A program made the translations under genes and the position numbers. A model generated the notes under the pieces. It saw only the letters and a program-made list of their open reading frames with translations, was not told where the DNA came from and did not search any database. From Solirubrum puertoriconensis (GTDB lineage Bacteria > Bacteroidota > Bacteroidia > Cytophagales > Hymenobacteraceae), in the NCBI RefSeq assembly GCF_001483135.1, contig NZ_LNAL01000008.1:1178001-1242000 (forward strand): a stretch of 64,000 nucleotides of DNA. Direction: 5' to 3'. Positions 32,475 through 41,249 of this stretch are shown here, in pieces (position 1 is the first letter of the stretch; each line of letters starts with the position of its first letter).

Positions 32475-34982
32475 ATGTCGAAAAATTCGAATCCGCGCTT
32501 TCCAGCTTCCTTCCTGCTCATGACCGAAGACCCTGACGGAATGGTGTCGGTAGTTTCGTCCGACTCGGAGCAGGAACCCTCGGCGCAAAGCGAAGCGCCG
32601 GAAAAGCTGCCCATTTTGCCGGTGCGCAACACGGTGCTGTTTCCCGGGGTAGTGCTGCCGGTTACGGTTACGCGCAAAAAAAGCATTCGGCTGGTGCGCA
32701 AAGCCTACAAAGGCGATAAGCTGATTGGGGTAATAGCCCAAAAGAACTCCAATGCCGAAGACCCCGTGCTAGCCGACCTCTACGAGGTGGGTACCATGGC
32801 GCGTATTCTGAAGCTGTTGGAGCTTCCCGACGGCAACACCACCATTATCATTCAGGGCCAGCAGCGTTTCCGGTTGGGCGAAATGGTGCAAACCACGCCC
32901 TACTTTACGGCGCAGGTAGATTACCTGCCCGAGCTGCTGCCCACCCGCCAAACCAAAGAAGTAAAAGCCTTGATGGCCTCGCTGAAAGATGCGGCCACCA
33001 AGATGCTGAAGCTGAACCCCGAAATCCCGCAGGAGGCACAGGTTGCCCTCGACAACATCGAGTCGCCGGGCTTTTTGATTCACTTCCTGTCCTCTAACCT
33101 CAACGTAGAGGTTGGCCAAAAGCAGCGCCTGCTTGAGATAAACGAAGCCGTGGAGCGCGGCACGCAGCTGCTCGAGCTGCTGCTGAAGGAAATTCAGCTG
33201 CTCGAAATTAAGCACGAAATCCAGAGCAAGGTCCACACCGATATCGACCAGCAGCAGCGCGACTACTTTCTGCGCCAGCAGCTGAAGGTGCTGCAAGACG
33301 AACTCGGTCACGAAGGCCCCGACCAAGAGCTGGATAAGCTGCGCCAGCGTGCCAAGGACAAAAAATGGCCCGAAGGGGTGGCCAAGCACTTCCAGAAAGA
33401 GCTGGATAAGCTGAGCCGCATGAATCCGGCCGCCGCCGAGTACCCGGTGAGCCTGAACTACGTGGAGTTCCTGCTCGATTTGCCCTGGGCCGAGTACACC
33501 AAGGACAACTTCAACCTGAAGCGCACCCGCAAAATTCTCGACCAGGACCACTACGGCCTGGAGAAGGTAAAGGAGCGCATCTTGGAGTATTTGGCTGTGC
33601 TGAAGCTGAAGCAAGATTTGCGCGCGCCCATCCTGTGCTTGTACGGCCCTCCTGGCGTGGGCAAAACTTCCCTAGGTCGCTCTATCGCTACGGCCCTAGG
33701 GCGGAAGTACGTGCGCCTGTCGCTGGGCGGCGTGCGCGACGAAGCCGAAATCCGCGGGCACCGCAAAACCTACGTGGGCGCCATGCCGGGCCGTATCGTG
33801 TCGCAGATTAAGAAAGCCGGCGCCTCCAACCCGGTAATGATCCTGGACGAGGTGGATAAGCTGTCGTCGGACTTCCGCGGCGACCCCCAAGCGGCGCTGC
33901 TTGAGGTGCTCGATCCGGAGCAGAACTCGACTTTCACCGACAATTACCTGGAGGTGGAGTACGACCTCTCGCGCGTGCTATTCATTGCCACCGCCAACTC
34001 GCTCGATACCATTCACCCGGCCCTGCGCGACCGGATGGAAATTATCGACTTGACGGGCTACACGCTGGAAGAGAAAACCCAGATTGCCAAAAAGCACCTC
34101 TGGCCCAAGCAAGTAAGCGAGCACGGCCTCACCCAAAAGGATGTAACCATCAGCACCGCCGCCGTGCAGCGCGTGATTGATGATTACACACGCGAATCGG
34201 GCGTGCGCAGCTTGGAGCGTAAGCTGGGTGCGCTGGCGCGCAACATTGCCAAGCACAAGGCTATGGATGAGGCCTTCCCGGCCAAGCTGGAGCCCGATGA
34301 TGTAAGCAAAATCCTAGGTGCTGCCATCTTCGACCGCGACCTGTACCAGGACAACGAAACCGCCGGGGTGGTAACCGGCTTGGCCTGGACCTCGGTAGGC
34401 GGCGACATCCTGTTCGTGGAAAGCCTGCTGAGCCGCGGCCGCGGCAAGCTCACGCTCTCGGGCCAGCTGGGCGACGTGATGAAGGAATCGGCCGTAACGG
34501 CGCTTAGCTACCTGCGCAGCCGCGCCGAGGAGCTGGGCATCGACTACCGCCTGTTCGATCAGTACGACCTGCACATCCACTTCCCCGAGGGCGCGGTGCC
34601 CAAGGATGGTCCGTCGGCCGGTATTGCCATTTTCACCAGCATTGCCTCGGTGTACACACAGCGCAAAATTCGCTCGCACTTGGCCATGACGGGCGAAATA
34701 ACCCTGCGCGGTAAGGTACTGCCGGTAGGCGGCATCAAGGAAAAGCTGCTGGCCGCCAAGCGCGCCGGCATCCGCGACGTGATTTTGTGCGAGAAAAACC
34801 GCAAGGATCTGCAGGATATCCCGGCCGAGTACCTCAAGGGCATTACCATTCACTACGTCGATCAGGTTGATGACGTGGTGCGCGTAGCCTTGCTCGACGA
34901 ACTGGTGAAAAAGCCGCTGAAGCTGACGGTACGCGACGAAACCGCCGCCCCCGCTCCGCTGCACGAGGTAGAAGTACACTAA
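32475..34982 (+). CDS. lon: Lon protease (endopeptidase La)
   Basis: An 835-residue ATP-dependent cytoplasmic protease. The N-terminal LON domain starts at LPILPVRNTVLFPGVVLPV, followed by a coiled-coil region. The AAA+ module has Walker A GPPGVGKTS near residue 390 and Walker B VMILDEVDKLSSDF. The C-terminal serine protease part has PKDGPSAG (Ser about 714) and GGIKEKLLAAKRAG (Lys about 755). The start is at ATG 32475 (MSKNSNPRF), with MTEDPDGMVSV at 32520 as an alternative; the longer frame to 32373 would include the promoter-like TATCTTCG at 32403. It is divergent from the PorE-like gene and followed by a strong terminator. Confidence 0.96.
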   Translation: MSKNSNPRFPASFLLMTEDPDGMVSVVSSDSEQEPSAQSEAPEKLPILPVRNTVLFPGVVLPVTVTRKKSIRLVRKAYKGDKLIGVIAQKNSNAEDPVLADLYEVGTMARILKLLELPDGNTTIIIQGQQRFRLGEMVQTTPYFTAQVDYLPELLPTRQTKEVKALMASLKDAATKMLKLNPEIPQEAQVALDNIESPGFLIHFLSSNLNVEVGQKQRLLEINEAVERGTQLLELLLKEIQLLEIKHEIQSKVHTDIDQQQRDYFLRQQLKVLQDELGHEGPDQELDKLRQRAKDKKWPEGVAKHFQKELDKLSRMNPAAAEYPVSLNYVEFLLDLPWAEYTKDNFNLKRTRKILDQDHYGLEKVKERILEYLAVLKLKQDLRAPILCLYGPPGVGKTSLGRSIATALGRKYVRLSLGGVRDEAEIRGHRKTYVGAMPGRIVSQIKKAGASNPVMILDEVDKLSSDFRGDPQAALLEVLDPEQNSTFTDNYLEVEYDLSRVLFIATANSLDTIHPALRDRMEIIDLTGYTLEEKTQIAKKHLWPKQVSEHGLTQKDVTISTAAVQRVIDDYTRESGVRSLERKLGALARNIAKHKAMDEAFPAKLEPDDVSKILGAAIFDRDLYQDNETAGVVTGLAWTSVGGDILFVESLLSRGRGKLTLSGQLGDVMKESAVTALSYLRSRAEELGIDYRLFDQYDLHIHFPEGAVPKDGPSAGIAIFTSIASVYTQRKIRSHLAMTGEITLRGKVLPVGGIKEKLLAAKRAGIRDVILCEKNRKDLQDIPAEYLKGITIHYVDQVDDVVRVALLDELVKKPLKLTVRDETAAPAPLHEVEVH

Positions 34983-35002
34983 CCTGGTAGCTACTCCAGA
35001 CG

Positions 35003-35038
35003 AAACGGCGCCGCACTACGTTAGTGCGGCGCCGTTTT
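35003..35038 (+). terminator. Intrinsic terminator after lon
   Basis: AAACGGCGCCGCACTA and its exact complement form a 16-bp stem around CGT, ending in TTTT. It lies 20 bases past the lon stop and 50 bases before porQ, separating them. Confidence 0.9.
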
Positions 35039-35087
35039 GCTTCGTGGCGTGCGCTACATCCGCCGCTAGCCGGCTATCTTAGCTACG

Positions 35088-36146
35088 ATGATTCGACCTG
35101 TACGCCGTTTCCTAGGTGCTCTGTTGGTGTTGCCTGCTTTGCTGCTGGGCAGCGAGGCGTACGCGCAAATAGGTGGGCAGCGGGCCTTTGCTTCCCTAGG
35201 TCTGCCACCTACAGCTTACCTAGCCGGGGTAGGAGGGGTAAGCGTTTCGGGCCGCAACAACGACCCCGGTATGCTCTACGGCAACCCGGCCCTGCTCAAC
35301 AGCGACATGGACGGCCGCCTGGCCCTGAGCTACGGCGACTACCTGGCCGACATCCGGCAGAGCACGGCCGCCTACGTGCGCAATACCGAGCGGCTTGGGC
35401 GCTGGGGCTTCGGGCTGTCGTACCTGAGCTACGGCGACTTTGAGATGTACGACCCGGCCGGCACGCCCCTAGGTCAGTTTTCCGTCAACGATTACCACCT
35501 AAGCCTCACCAACGCCCACACCTTCGGCAACTTTACCATGGGCGCTACGGCGCGCTTGGCGGTAGCCGGTATTGCGGGCAACCACTCGGTGGCGGTGCTT
35601 ACCGATGTAGGCAGCGTATTTAGGCACCCCGAGCAGGACTTTACCGTTGGCTTGGCCGTGAAGAACCTAGGCTACCAGCTGAAGCCATTTGAGGGCAGCA
35701 GCCGCGAACCAATGCCGTTTGACGTGCAGCTGGGCGCCAGCATCAAGCCCGAGCACATGCCCGTGCGCTTCACCATCACGGCGCACCACCTGTATCAGCT
35801 CGACATCGTGTACCTCGATACGCTGCAGCAACGCCGCCAAAGCCTCGATGGGCAGCAAGAAACACCCAAAAAAAGCCTAGGCGACAAAATTGCCCGGCAC
35901 TTTGTGGTAGGCGGCGAGCTGATTTTGGGCAAGGGCCTGAACGTGCGCGTGGGCTACAATCACCTGCGCCGCCGTGAGCTGCGCCTCGATAATGCGTCGG
36001 GAGGGGCCGGCTTCTCGTTTGGCGCCCTGCTGAAACTTGGTGCCTACCAGTTCGAATACACGCGGGCGCTCTACCACGTTTCGGGCGGCACCAACTACCT
36101 CACGTTGTCGCGCAACGTGCACGAGCTGTTCGGCAAAAAGGAGTAA
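35088..36146 (+). CDS. porQ: Type IX secretion system protein PorQ
   Basis: A 352-residue outer-membrane beta-barrel protein of the FadL-like PorV/PorQ group, part of the type IX attachment complex. The signal peptide runs to about SEAYAQ. GGQRAFASLGLPPTAYLAGVGG is the family entry motif, followed by NNDPGMLYGNPALLNSDMDG and LSYGDYLADIRQSTAAYV. Barrel strands fill the rest: FGLSYLSYGDFEMYDPAGT, FTVGLAVKNLGYQLKPF and NVRVGYNHLRRRELRL. Five CCTAGG motifs, each encoding Leu-Gly, lie inside. The lon-porQ order is seen in other Bacteroidota, and the PorE-like gene lies on the other side of lon. Confidence 0.88.
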   Translation: MIRPVRRFLGALLVLPALLLGSEAYAQIGGQRAFASLGLPPTAYLAGVGGVSVSGRNNDPGMLYGNPALLNSDMDGRLALSYGDYLADIRQSTAAYVRNTERLGRWGFGLSYLSYGDFEMYDPAGTPLGQFSVNDYHLSLTNAHTFGNFTMGATARLAVAGIAGNHSVAVLTDVGSVFRHPEQDFTVGLAVKNLGYQLKPFEGSSREPMPFDVQLGASIKPEHMPVRFTITAHHLYQLDIVYLDTLQQRRQSLDGQQETPKKSLGDKIARHFVVGGELILGKGLNVRVGYNHLRRRELRLDNASGGAGFSFGALLKLGAYQFEYTRALYHVSGGTNYLTLSRNVHELFGKKE

Positions 36147-36148
36147 TA

Positions 36149-36586
36149 CCGTTTCGCTTGCTGTCATTGCGAGAAGACACGACGAAGCAATCGGTCCTGA
36201 GCTGGGCACGACCTTTCACCCAGTACCAACCGAAAACTACGTAGCGCGGGCTCTGTAAGTCCGCGTCCCAGGTTGGCAATTTCTATTTCTGACCTAGGAC
36301 GGCGGCCCGTGTAGCGTGGGCTTCAGCCCGCGTTTGCGTGAACGATTGGTTCTGAGCGGTATTGCCTCAACGATTTCGTGCTGGCAAACGCGGGCTGAAG
36401 CCCACGCTACACCGCGCTACACGCAGCTAATCAGATTCCTATCCGGGGACGCGGACTTGCAGGGCCCGCGCTACATCGTTCTGCCACACCCTACGCTGTT
36501 TCCTCTTAGTGCTGGGTGACAGGTCGTGCCCTGCTCGAGACCGATTGCTTCGTCGTTCCTCCTCGCAATGACAGCTAGCGGAACGG
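36149..36586. repeat. Family C element without a gene, filled by nested family B repeats
   Basis: The outer C arms 36161-36240 and 36505-36574 match those around the GIY-YIG pseudogene over about 70-80 bp. The sequence just outside the arms (CCGTT to left, AACGG to right) is also mirrored. Inside, family B arms 36309-36337 and 36384-36412 are perfect 29-bp inverted copies (core GCGTGGGCTTCAGCCCGCG). A further B pair lies at about 36241-36267 and 36448-36474. No gene is seen in 36147-36714. The GIY-YIG gene has apparently been lost and B has inserted. Confidence 0.75.
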
Positions 36587-36714
36587 TGCTACTTGCCTGC
36601 ACCTGCCAGAACGGCACGCCTAGGTTTTCGTCACAGTTTTTGTAGCCTGGGCAACCCTTACCACATTGCTCAGTATCTAATCAGCTGGCGCGCCCTAAGC
36701 GCGGCCCCTTGCTC

Positions 36715-38136
36715 ATGCTCGATTCTGCGACTTTCCTTACCCCGGCTCAAATTGTAGCCGAACTCGATAAATACATAGTTGGCCAGCACGATGCCAAGCG
36801 CAACGTAGCCATTGCGCTGCGCAACCGCTGGCGCCGCCTGCACGCGCCGCAGGAGATGCAGCGCGAAATTGTGCCCAACAACATTCTGATGATTGGCTCG
36901 ACGGGCGTCGGCAAAACCGAAATTGCCCGCCGCTTGGCTGCCATTGCCGATGCGCCGTTCACCAAAGTAGAGGCCTCCAAGTTCACGGAGGTAGGCTATG
37001 TAGGCCGCGACGTGGAAAGCATGGTGCGCGACCTAGCCGAGCAGGCCGTGCATTTGGTAAAGCAACGCCGCAAAGAGGCCGTAAAAGTTCAGGCCGCGCA
37101 GGCCGTCGAAGATGCCATTCTCGATGCACTGATTCCGCCTATTCAAGGTGTGGGCACGTCGGTGGTGAACAAGCCAGGCGTGGGCTTTGGCGGTATGACC
37201 ACCGCCGACGACATGCCCCAAACCGATATTGAGCTGAACGAGCGCACTCGCGAGCGTTTTCGCGAGAAGCTGCAGCGCGGCGAGCTGGAAGACCGCCGCA
37301 TCGAGATTAAAGTGCAGCAGAGCAGCGGCCCCGGTATTGGCGTGTTGGGCGGGCAAGCCGGCCTCGACGAAGCCTCGCTGCAAGGCCTGCAGGATATGCT
37401 CGGCTCGATGGTACCCAAGAAAACGCGCAAGCGCAAGGTTACCATTGCCGAGGCGCGCAAAATTCTGCTCGACGAAGAAGCGGCCAAGCTTATCGACATG
37501 GATGAGGTGAAGGACGAAGCTATTCGCATCACCGAAAACGCCGGTATCATCTTCATCGACGAAATCGACAAGGTAGCGAGCAGCAGCGGCAGCCAGAAAG
37601 GCGGCCCCGATGTAAGCCGCGAGGGCGTGCAGCGCGATTTGCTGCCCATCGTGGAGGGTTCAGCCGTGAGCACCAAGTACGGCGTCGTCAACACCGACCA
37701 CATCCTGTTTATTGCCGCCGGTGCGTTTCATGTCAGCAAACCCTCCGACCTGATTCCGGAGCTGCAGGGGCGTTTCCCCATCCGTGTGGAGCTGCAGAGC
37801 CTCACCAAGGAAGACTTCTTCCGCATCCTCAAAGACCCCAAAAACGCCCTCACCAAACAGTACGAAGCCCTGCTGAAGGCCGAAGACGTGGAGCTGACCT
37901 TCGACGACTCGGCCCTGGAGCGCCTGGCCGAAATTGCGTCTGAGGTGAATAGCGAGGTAGAGAACATTGGTGCCCGCCGCCTGCATACCGTGATGAGCCG
38001 CCTGCTCAACGATATTCTGTTCGATGTGCCCGACCGCATCGGTGCCAATGCCCACATCCTCATCGACCGGGCTTTGGTAGATGAACGCTTGCAGAACATG
38101 GTGAAGAACCGCGACCTGAGCCAGTACATTTTATAA
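36715..38136 (+). CDS. hslU: HslU ATPase subunit of the HslUV protease
   Basis: A 473-residue AAA+ unfoldase (ClpY). The opening LTPAQIVAELDKYIVGQHDAKRNVAIALRNRWRR is diagnostic, followed by P-loop GSTGVGKTEIARR near residue 60. The intermediate domain covers about 105-235. Walker B is IIFIDEIDKVAS, with the second region GVQRDLLPIVEGSAV. The C-terminal end is NRDLSQYIL, the tail that inserts into HslV. The protease partner gene hslV is not in the window. The ATG at 36715 is preferred to a TTG two codons upstream. A terminator follows. Confidence 0.96.
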   Translation: MLDSATFLTPAQIVAELDKYIVGQHDAKRNVAIALRNRWRRLHAPQEMQREIVPNNILMIGSTGVGKTEIARRLAAIADAPFTKVEASKFTEVGYVGRDVESMVRDLAEQAVHLVKQRRKEAVKVQAAQAVEDAILDALIPPIQGVGTSVVNKPGVGFGGMTTADDMPQTDIELNERTRERFREKLQRGELEDRRIEIKVQQSSGPGIGVLGGQAGLDEASLQGLQDMLGSMVPKKTRKRKVTIAEARKILLDEEAAKLIDMDEVKDEAIRITENAGIIFIDEIDKVASSSGSQKGGPDVSREGVQRDLLPIVEGSAVSTKYGVVNTDHILFIAAGAFHVSKPSDLIPELQGRFPIRVELQSLTKEDFFRILKDPKNALTKQYEALLKAEDVELTFDDSALERLAEIASEVNSEVENIGARRLHTVMSRLLNDILFDVPDRIGANAHILIDRALVDERLQNMVKNRDLSQYIL

Positions 38137-38159
38137 GGCGCCCTAGGTGCCGCAACCGT

Positions 38160-38189
38160 AAAAAGGGCAGCCGAAGGGTTGCCCTTTTT
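38160..38189 (+). terminator. Intrinsic terminator after hslU
   Basis: AAAAAGGGCAGCC and GGTTGCCCTTTTT pair with one G-U wobble around GAAG, ending in a T-run. It lies 24 bases past the hslU stop. Confidence 0.85.
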
Positions 38190-38230
38190 GCTTTCTTACG
38201 TAGTGATTGGCAAACCCTCCGTTCCCAGTT

Positions 38231-38962
38231 ATGCACTACTACATCATCACCGGTGCCAGCCGTGGCCTAGGCAAAGCCTTGGCCGAGCAGGCACTGGCCC
38301 GCCCCGATACCACCGTGCTAGGGGTGTCGCGGCATGCTACCATCGAACACCCGCGCTACCACCACCAACCGCTCGATTTCTCCGACGTGGTAGCCGTGGA
38401 AAACAACCTGCACAAAGTATTCACGGCGCGGCCCGATGCCAGCAGCATCACCCTCATTAACAACGCGGCCGTAGTAGGCGACATTGGCTATATAGGCGAG
38501 CATCAAAACGAGCACTTCGAGTTTGTGTTCGACGTGAACGTGATTGTGCCGGCCATGCTCATGAACACTTTCCTGAGTGCCTACGGCAACCTAGGGTGCC
38601 CGCGCACGGTGCTCAACATCAGCAGCGGAGCTGCCCAGCGCCCGGTCGATGGCTGGGGAGCGTACTGCGCCTCTAAAGCAGCCCTCGACATGCTCAGCCA
38701 AGTGGCCCAGCACGAGCAGGAGCTACGCGGCACAGGCGTGCGCATCCGCAGCCTGGCACCCGGCATTGTGGATACCGAAATGCAAGAGCAAATCCGCAGT
38801 TCCGATGAGCGGCAGTTCAGCCAGGTAGCGCGTTTCGAGGCATACCACCGGGAGGGGCACTTAGCCCAGCCGCAAGAGGTGGCCCAACGCATTATGCGCT
38901 GGATTACGCAACCGGCCGCTGCGCAAGAGCCCGTGGTGCTGCGCATCGATACCTTGCCTTAG
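38231..38962 (+). CDS. Short-chain dehydrogenase/reductase (sepiapterin reductase-like)
   Basis: A 243-residue NAD(P)-dependent Rossmann enzyme. Cofactor motif TGASRGLG at residues 8-15, NNAAV near 86-90, catalytic Ser in LNISSGAAQRP and the YxxxK pair in YCASKAA. PGIVDTEM follows, the usual substrate-loop entry. All four catalytic residues are present. This pattern matches the sepiapterin-reductase-like SDRs, but the substrate is open. The ATG at 38231 puts the Rossmann fold at the start; the longer frame begins at a TTG. Confidence 0.87.
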   Translation: MHYYIITGASRGLGKALAEQALARPDTTVLGVSRHATIEHPRYHHQPLDFSDVVAVENNLHKVFTARPDASSITLINNAAVVGDIGYIGEHQNEHFEFVFDVNVIVPAMLMNTFLSAYGNLGCPRTVLNISSGAAQRPVDGWGAYCASKAALDMLSQVAQHEQELRGTGVRIRSLAPGIVDTEMQEQIRSSDERQFSQVARFEAYHREGHLAQPQEVAQRIMRWITQPAAAQEPVVLRIDTLP

Positions 38963-38986
38963 GTACACGCACTATAAGTCAGCAAA

Positions 38987-39026
38987 CACAAAGCCCCGAC
39001 CAGAGCGAACTGGCCGGGGCTTTGTG
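38987..39026. terminator. Bidirectional terminator between SDR and lipoprotein genes
   Basis: CACAAAGCCCCGACCAG and CTGGCCGGGGCTTTGTG form a 17-bp stem with one mismatch and a 6-base loop. It separates two convergent genes. Confidence 0.8.
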
Positions 39027-39050
39027 CTAGGTGTTTTGGCGTAGCGTGGG

Positions 39051-39602
39051 CTATTGCGCAATGGCAATGGTGCCCGCAAAAGGCGCGGTGTTGAATGTAG
39101 GACTGTACACGATACGGCGCCCATCCTTCAGCACCAGTTCGTAGGTGAAGGTGAAGCTCTCGGTGGCGCGCAACGACGCTCGCGTTACCGGTACGCGGGC
39201 TCCGCCTGCGGTGGCGTTGGCCCGCGTTACGCCCGTAATCAGCTCGTTAATGCTTACCTCTACCGAGCCGCTGGTGGGAGGGAGACTCTTTACCAAGATG
39301 CGCGGCGCATTGCTGAGCGTACCGGCTGTGCCCGCACTGTTGAACCCGCGAAACGTGCTGAACAGCTCAATGGCCTCTACCTGGTTCAGGTCGCCGCCCT
39401 GCAACTCAATGTTGAAGCTGGCCGTGGGGTTGCCGGCGCTGCTTTGCACCGCCGCCGCGCTAAAGGTGCTTTGCGGCGTAAGGTTGGTAAAGATTTGCGG
39501 AAATTCCTCGGTTTCGGGGAATGGCAGATCCGGGTCGTCTTTGCAGCCGGGGGTACTTAGGGCCACAAACAGTAGGAGCAAGGCAACTATTACGTTTTTC
39601 AT
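39051..39602 (-). CDS. Hypothetical lipoprotein, third gene of SusCD operon 1
   Basis: A 183-residue lipoprotein with lipobox ALSTPGC near residue 14-20. The mature part is Ser/Thr-rich with Ig-like strands (IFTNLTPQSTFSAAAVQ, SFNIELQGGDLNQVEAIELF, SVEVSINELITGV, FTFTYELVLKDGRRIVYS). It lies 53 bases after SusD1, on the same strand and before the shared terminator, so it is likely a surface lipoprotein accompanying transporter 1, in the position of a SusE-type protein but smaller. No ligand is known. Confidence 0.7.
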   Translation of the reverse strand: MKNVIVALLLLFVALSTPGCKDDPDLPFPETEEFPQIFTNLTPQSTFSAAAVQSSAGNPTASFNIELQGGDLNQVEAIELFSTFRGFNSAGTAGTLSNAPRILVKSLPPTSGSVEVSINELITGVTRANATAGGARVPVTRASLRATESFTFTYELVLKDGRRIVYSPTFNTAPFAGTIAIAQ

Positions 39603-39655
39603 GGAAGGCTGAGTTAAAGTTGATTAAGCAGTTGCATGGCAAGTGAAAAGCAACT

Positions 39656-41218
39656 TTACCGGTCCCAGAAAACCCGTTCGGTGGTAATATCCGGCTGCGT
39701 TTGCGGCGCGTTCGGGTTCGAGAGCAAATCGTTGATGCGGTAGGGCAGGCGTACCGGGAAGCCGCCCGTAGCCACGGTTTGCGGGTCGTTGTCGGTGGCA
39801 GCGTTGGGCACGTTGGGGTAGCCCGTACGGCGGTAGTCGGTGTACACATCGGTGCCGGTGCCGAAGTTGGCTATGTACTTCTCCGTTATGATAACGTTTA
39901 GCTTGCCTTCGTTGCCAGCGGCGGCGTCGTAACGGGCCAGGGCTGCCGTTCTGTAAGCCGTGATGGTGGCCTCTGGTATGGTGGGGCTGCCATCGGCGGC
40001 GGCTATGGCATTCACCTTGGCAAACGAAGCATTTACCGCATCAGTAAATGCCGTACGAGCAGCTGTGGGGTTGTTAAGCACCGTTAGTTGCAGCTCGGCT
40101 TCGATGTACTTGCGCATGAAAAATGTAATGAAGCGCTGCGGCACGTTGCCCCGGCCCGAGTTGCCTGTAGCCGCGCCACCCGCGCCGTTGTCGTAGCGGC
40201 CGCCAATGGGGTAGAGGCCTTGCAGCGTGCGGGTGGTGCTGGTGTTAGCACCGGCTTGCGGGCCGATGCTGCCAAAGCGGATTGCAATGAACCGGCCATC
40301 TTGGTAATCGACGTTGGCGAGCGTAGCCGGCGAGGTTACCTGATTGTAGAAGTAATACGGAATGCGCGGATCCGAATTATCCTTCATCAGGTTGTAAAAG
40401 AATGGGTTGATGTAGTTCTCTCGGCTGGTCGAAACGTAGTCGCCCTGAAAGCCAGGGTGGCGGTTTTCGGGGTTGCCGGCGCCAATGCCGTACCGAAACT
40501 CGAAATCATCGGCCGCGGTAATCAGTTCGCCCGACAGCAGCGGGGTAACCTCGCTGGCCACGTTGCGCGTCAGCCTGATTTGGTTGTACAGCTTCAGCTT
40601 AAGCGTGTTGCCCAGCCTGATCCACTTGTTCCGGTCGCCGTTGTAAATCAGGTCTTCGGCACCGGGGTTGCGCGAGGCATCGGTGCGGCGCAGGTTGGCA
40701 ATACCCTCGTCGATGAGCCGGAACAAATCGGCGTAGATAGCGGCATCGTCGTCGAAAGCCGGCGCCGGGTTGCCAATGCCCTGCAGTGCCTGCGAGTACG
40801 GAATGTCGCCCCACACGTCAACCATCTGGCTGAACACGTACGCTTTCTGAATTTGCGCAATGCCCACGTGCCCCCAGGCACTGGTAGCCGTGCCTCGGGT
40901 AATGATCTGCTCGTTGTTTTCGAGCATGGCCGTGTAGAGGCCCTGCCACTGGTTGTTCAGGGTGTTGCCATCGAGCGCAAACGAGCCAACCCGAAAGTTG
41001 ACCAGCTGTTGCATAATGCCCGCAGTAGGCTGGCTCAGGCCCAGTACGCTGTGCCCTAGGTACGTCGACATCGACGCCTGAGCAGTAGGCAAGAGCAGCG
41101 GGATATCAACGTCGGTGGGGTTGATGGGGTCTTGGTTTACGTCCAAAAACTTGTCGCAGCCTGTTCCGCCCAGCATCAAGGCCAGCAGCGCCACCAAAAT
41201 CTTTTTCGTGATGTTCAT
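39656..41218 (-). CDS. SusD/RagB family outer-membrane lipoprotein (pair 1)
   Basis: A 520-residue substrate-binding lipoprotein (SusD-like_2 type) that caps the SusC channel. Lipobox MLGGTGC, then DKFLDVNQDPINPTDV, the standard N-terminus. The family's TPR scaffold shows QMVDVWGDIPYSQALQGI and IYNGDRNKWIRLGNTLKLKLYNQIRL. C-terminal segments: EAELQLTVLNNPTAARTAF and YIANFGTGTDVYTDYRRTGYPNVPN. It lies 31 bases after SusC1 and is expected to be translated with it. The substrate is unknown; closest in type to SusD5 (63076). Confidence 0.93.
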   Translation of the reverse strand: MNITKKILVALLALMLGGTGCDKFLDVNQDPINPTDVDIPLLLPTAQASMSTYLGHSVLGLSQPTAGIMQQLVNFRVGSFALDGNTLNNQWQGLYTAMLENNEQIITRGTATSAWGHVGIAQIQKAYVFSQMVDVWGDIPYSQALQGIGNPAPAFDDDAAIYADLFRLIDEGIANLRRTDASRNPGAEDLIYNGDRNKWIRLGNTLKLKLYNQIRLTRNVASEVTPLLSGELITAADDFEFRYGIGAGNPENRHPGFQGDYVSTSRENYINPFFYNLMKDNSDPRIPYYFYNQVTSPATLANVDYQDGRFIAIRFGSIGPQAGANTSTTRTLQGLYPIGGRYDNGAGGAATGNSGRGNVPQRFITFFMRKYIEAELQLTVLNNPTAARTAFTDAVNASFAKVNAIAAADGSPTIPEATITAYRTAALARYDAAAGNEGKLNVIITEKYIANFGTGTDVYTDYRRTGYPNVPNAATDNDPQTVATGGFPVRLPYRINDLLSNPNAPQTQPDITTERVFWDR

Positions 41219-41249
41219 GGTGATGTGCTCGGTTAAGGGTTGAAGAGGG

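Noticed and set aside
32769-33614. A 281-codon minus-strand frame opposite lon
   Set aside because: It has Leu/Gln/Val-rich composition typical of antisense of GC-rich genes and no family features.
36149-36714. A conventional IS element upstream of hslU
   Set aside because: No transposase reading frame is present; the structure is fully explained by repeats C and B.
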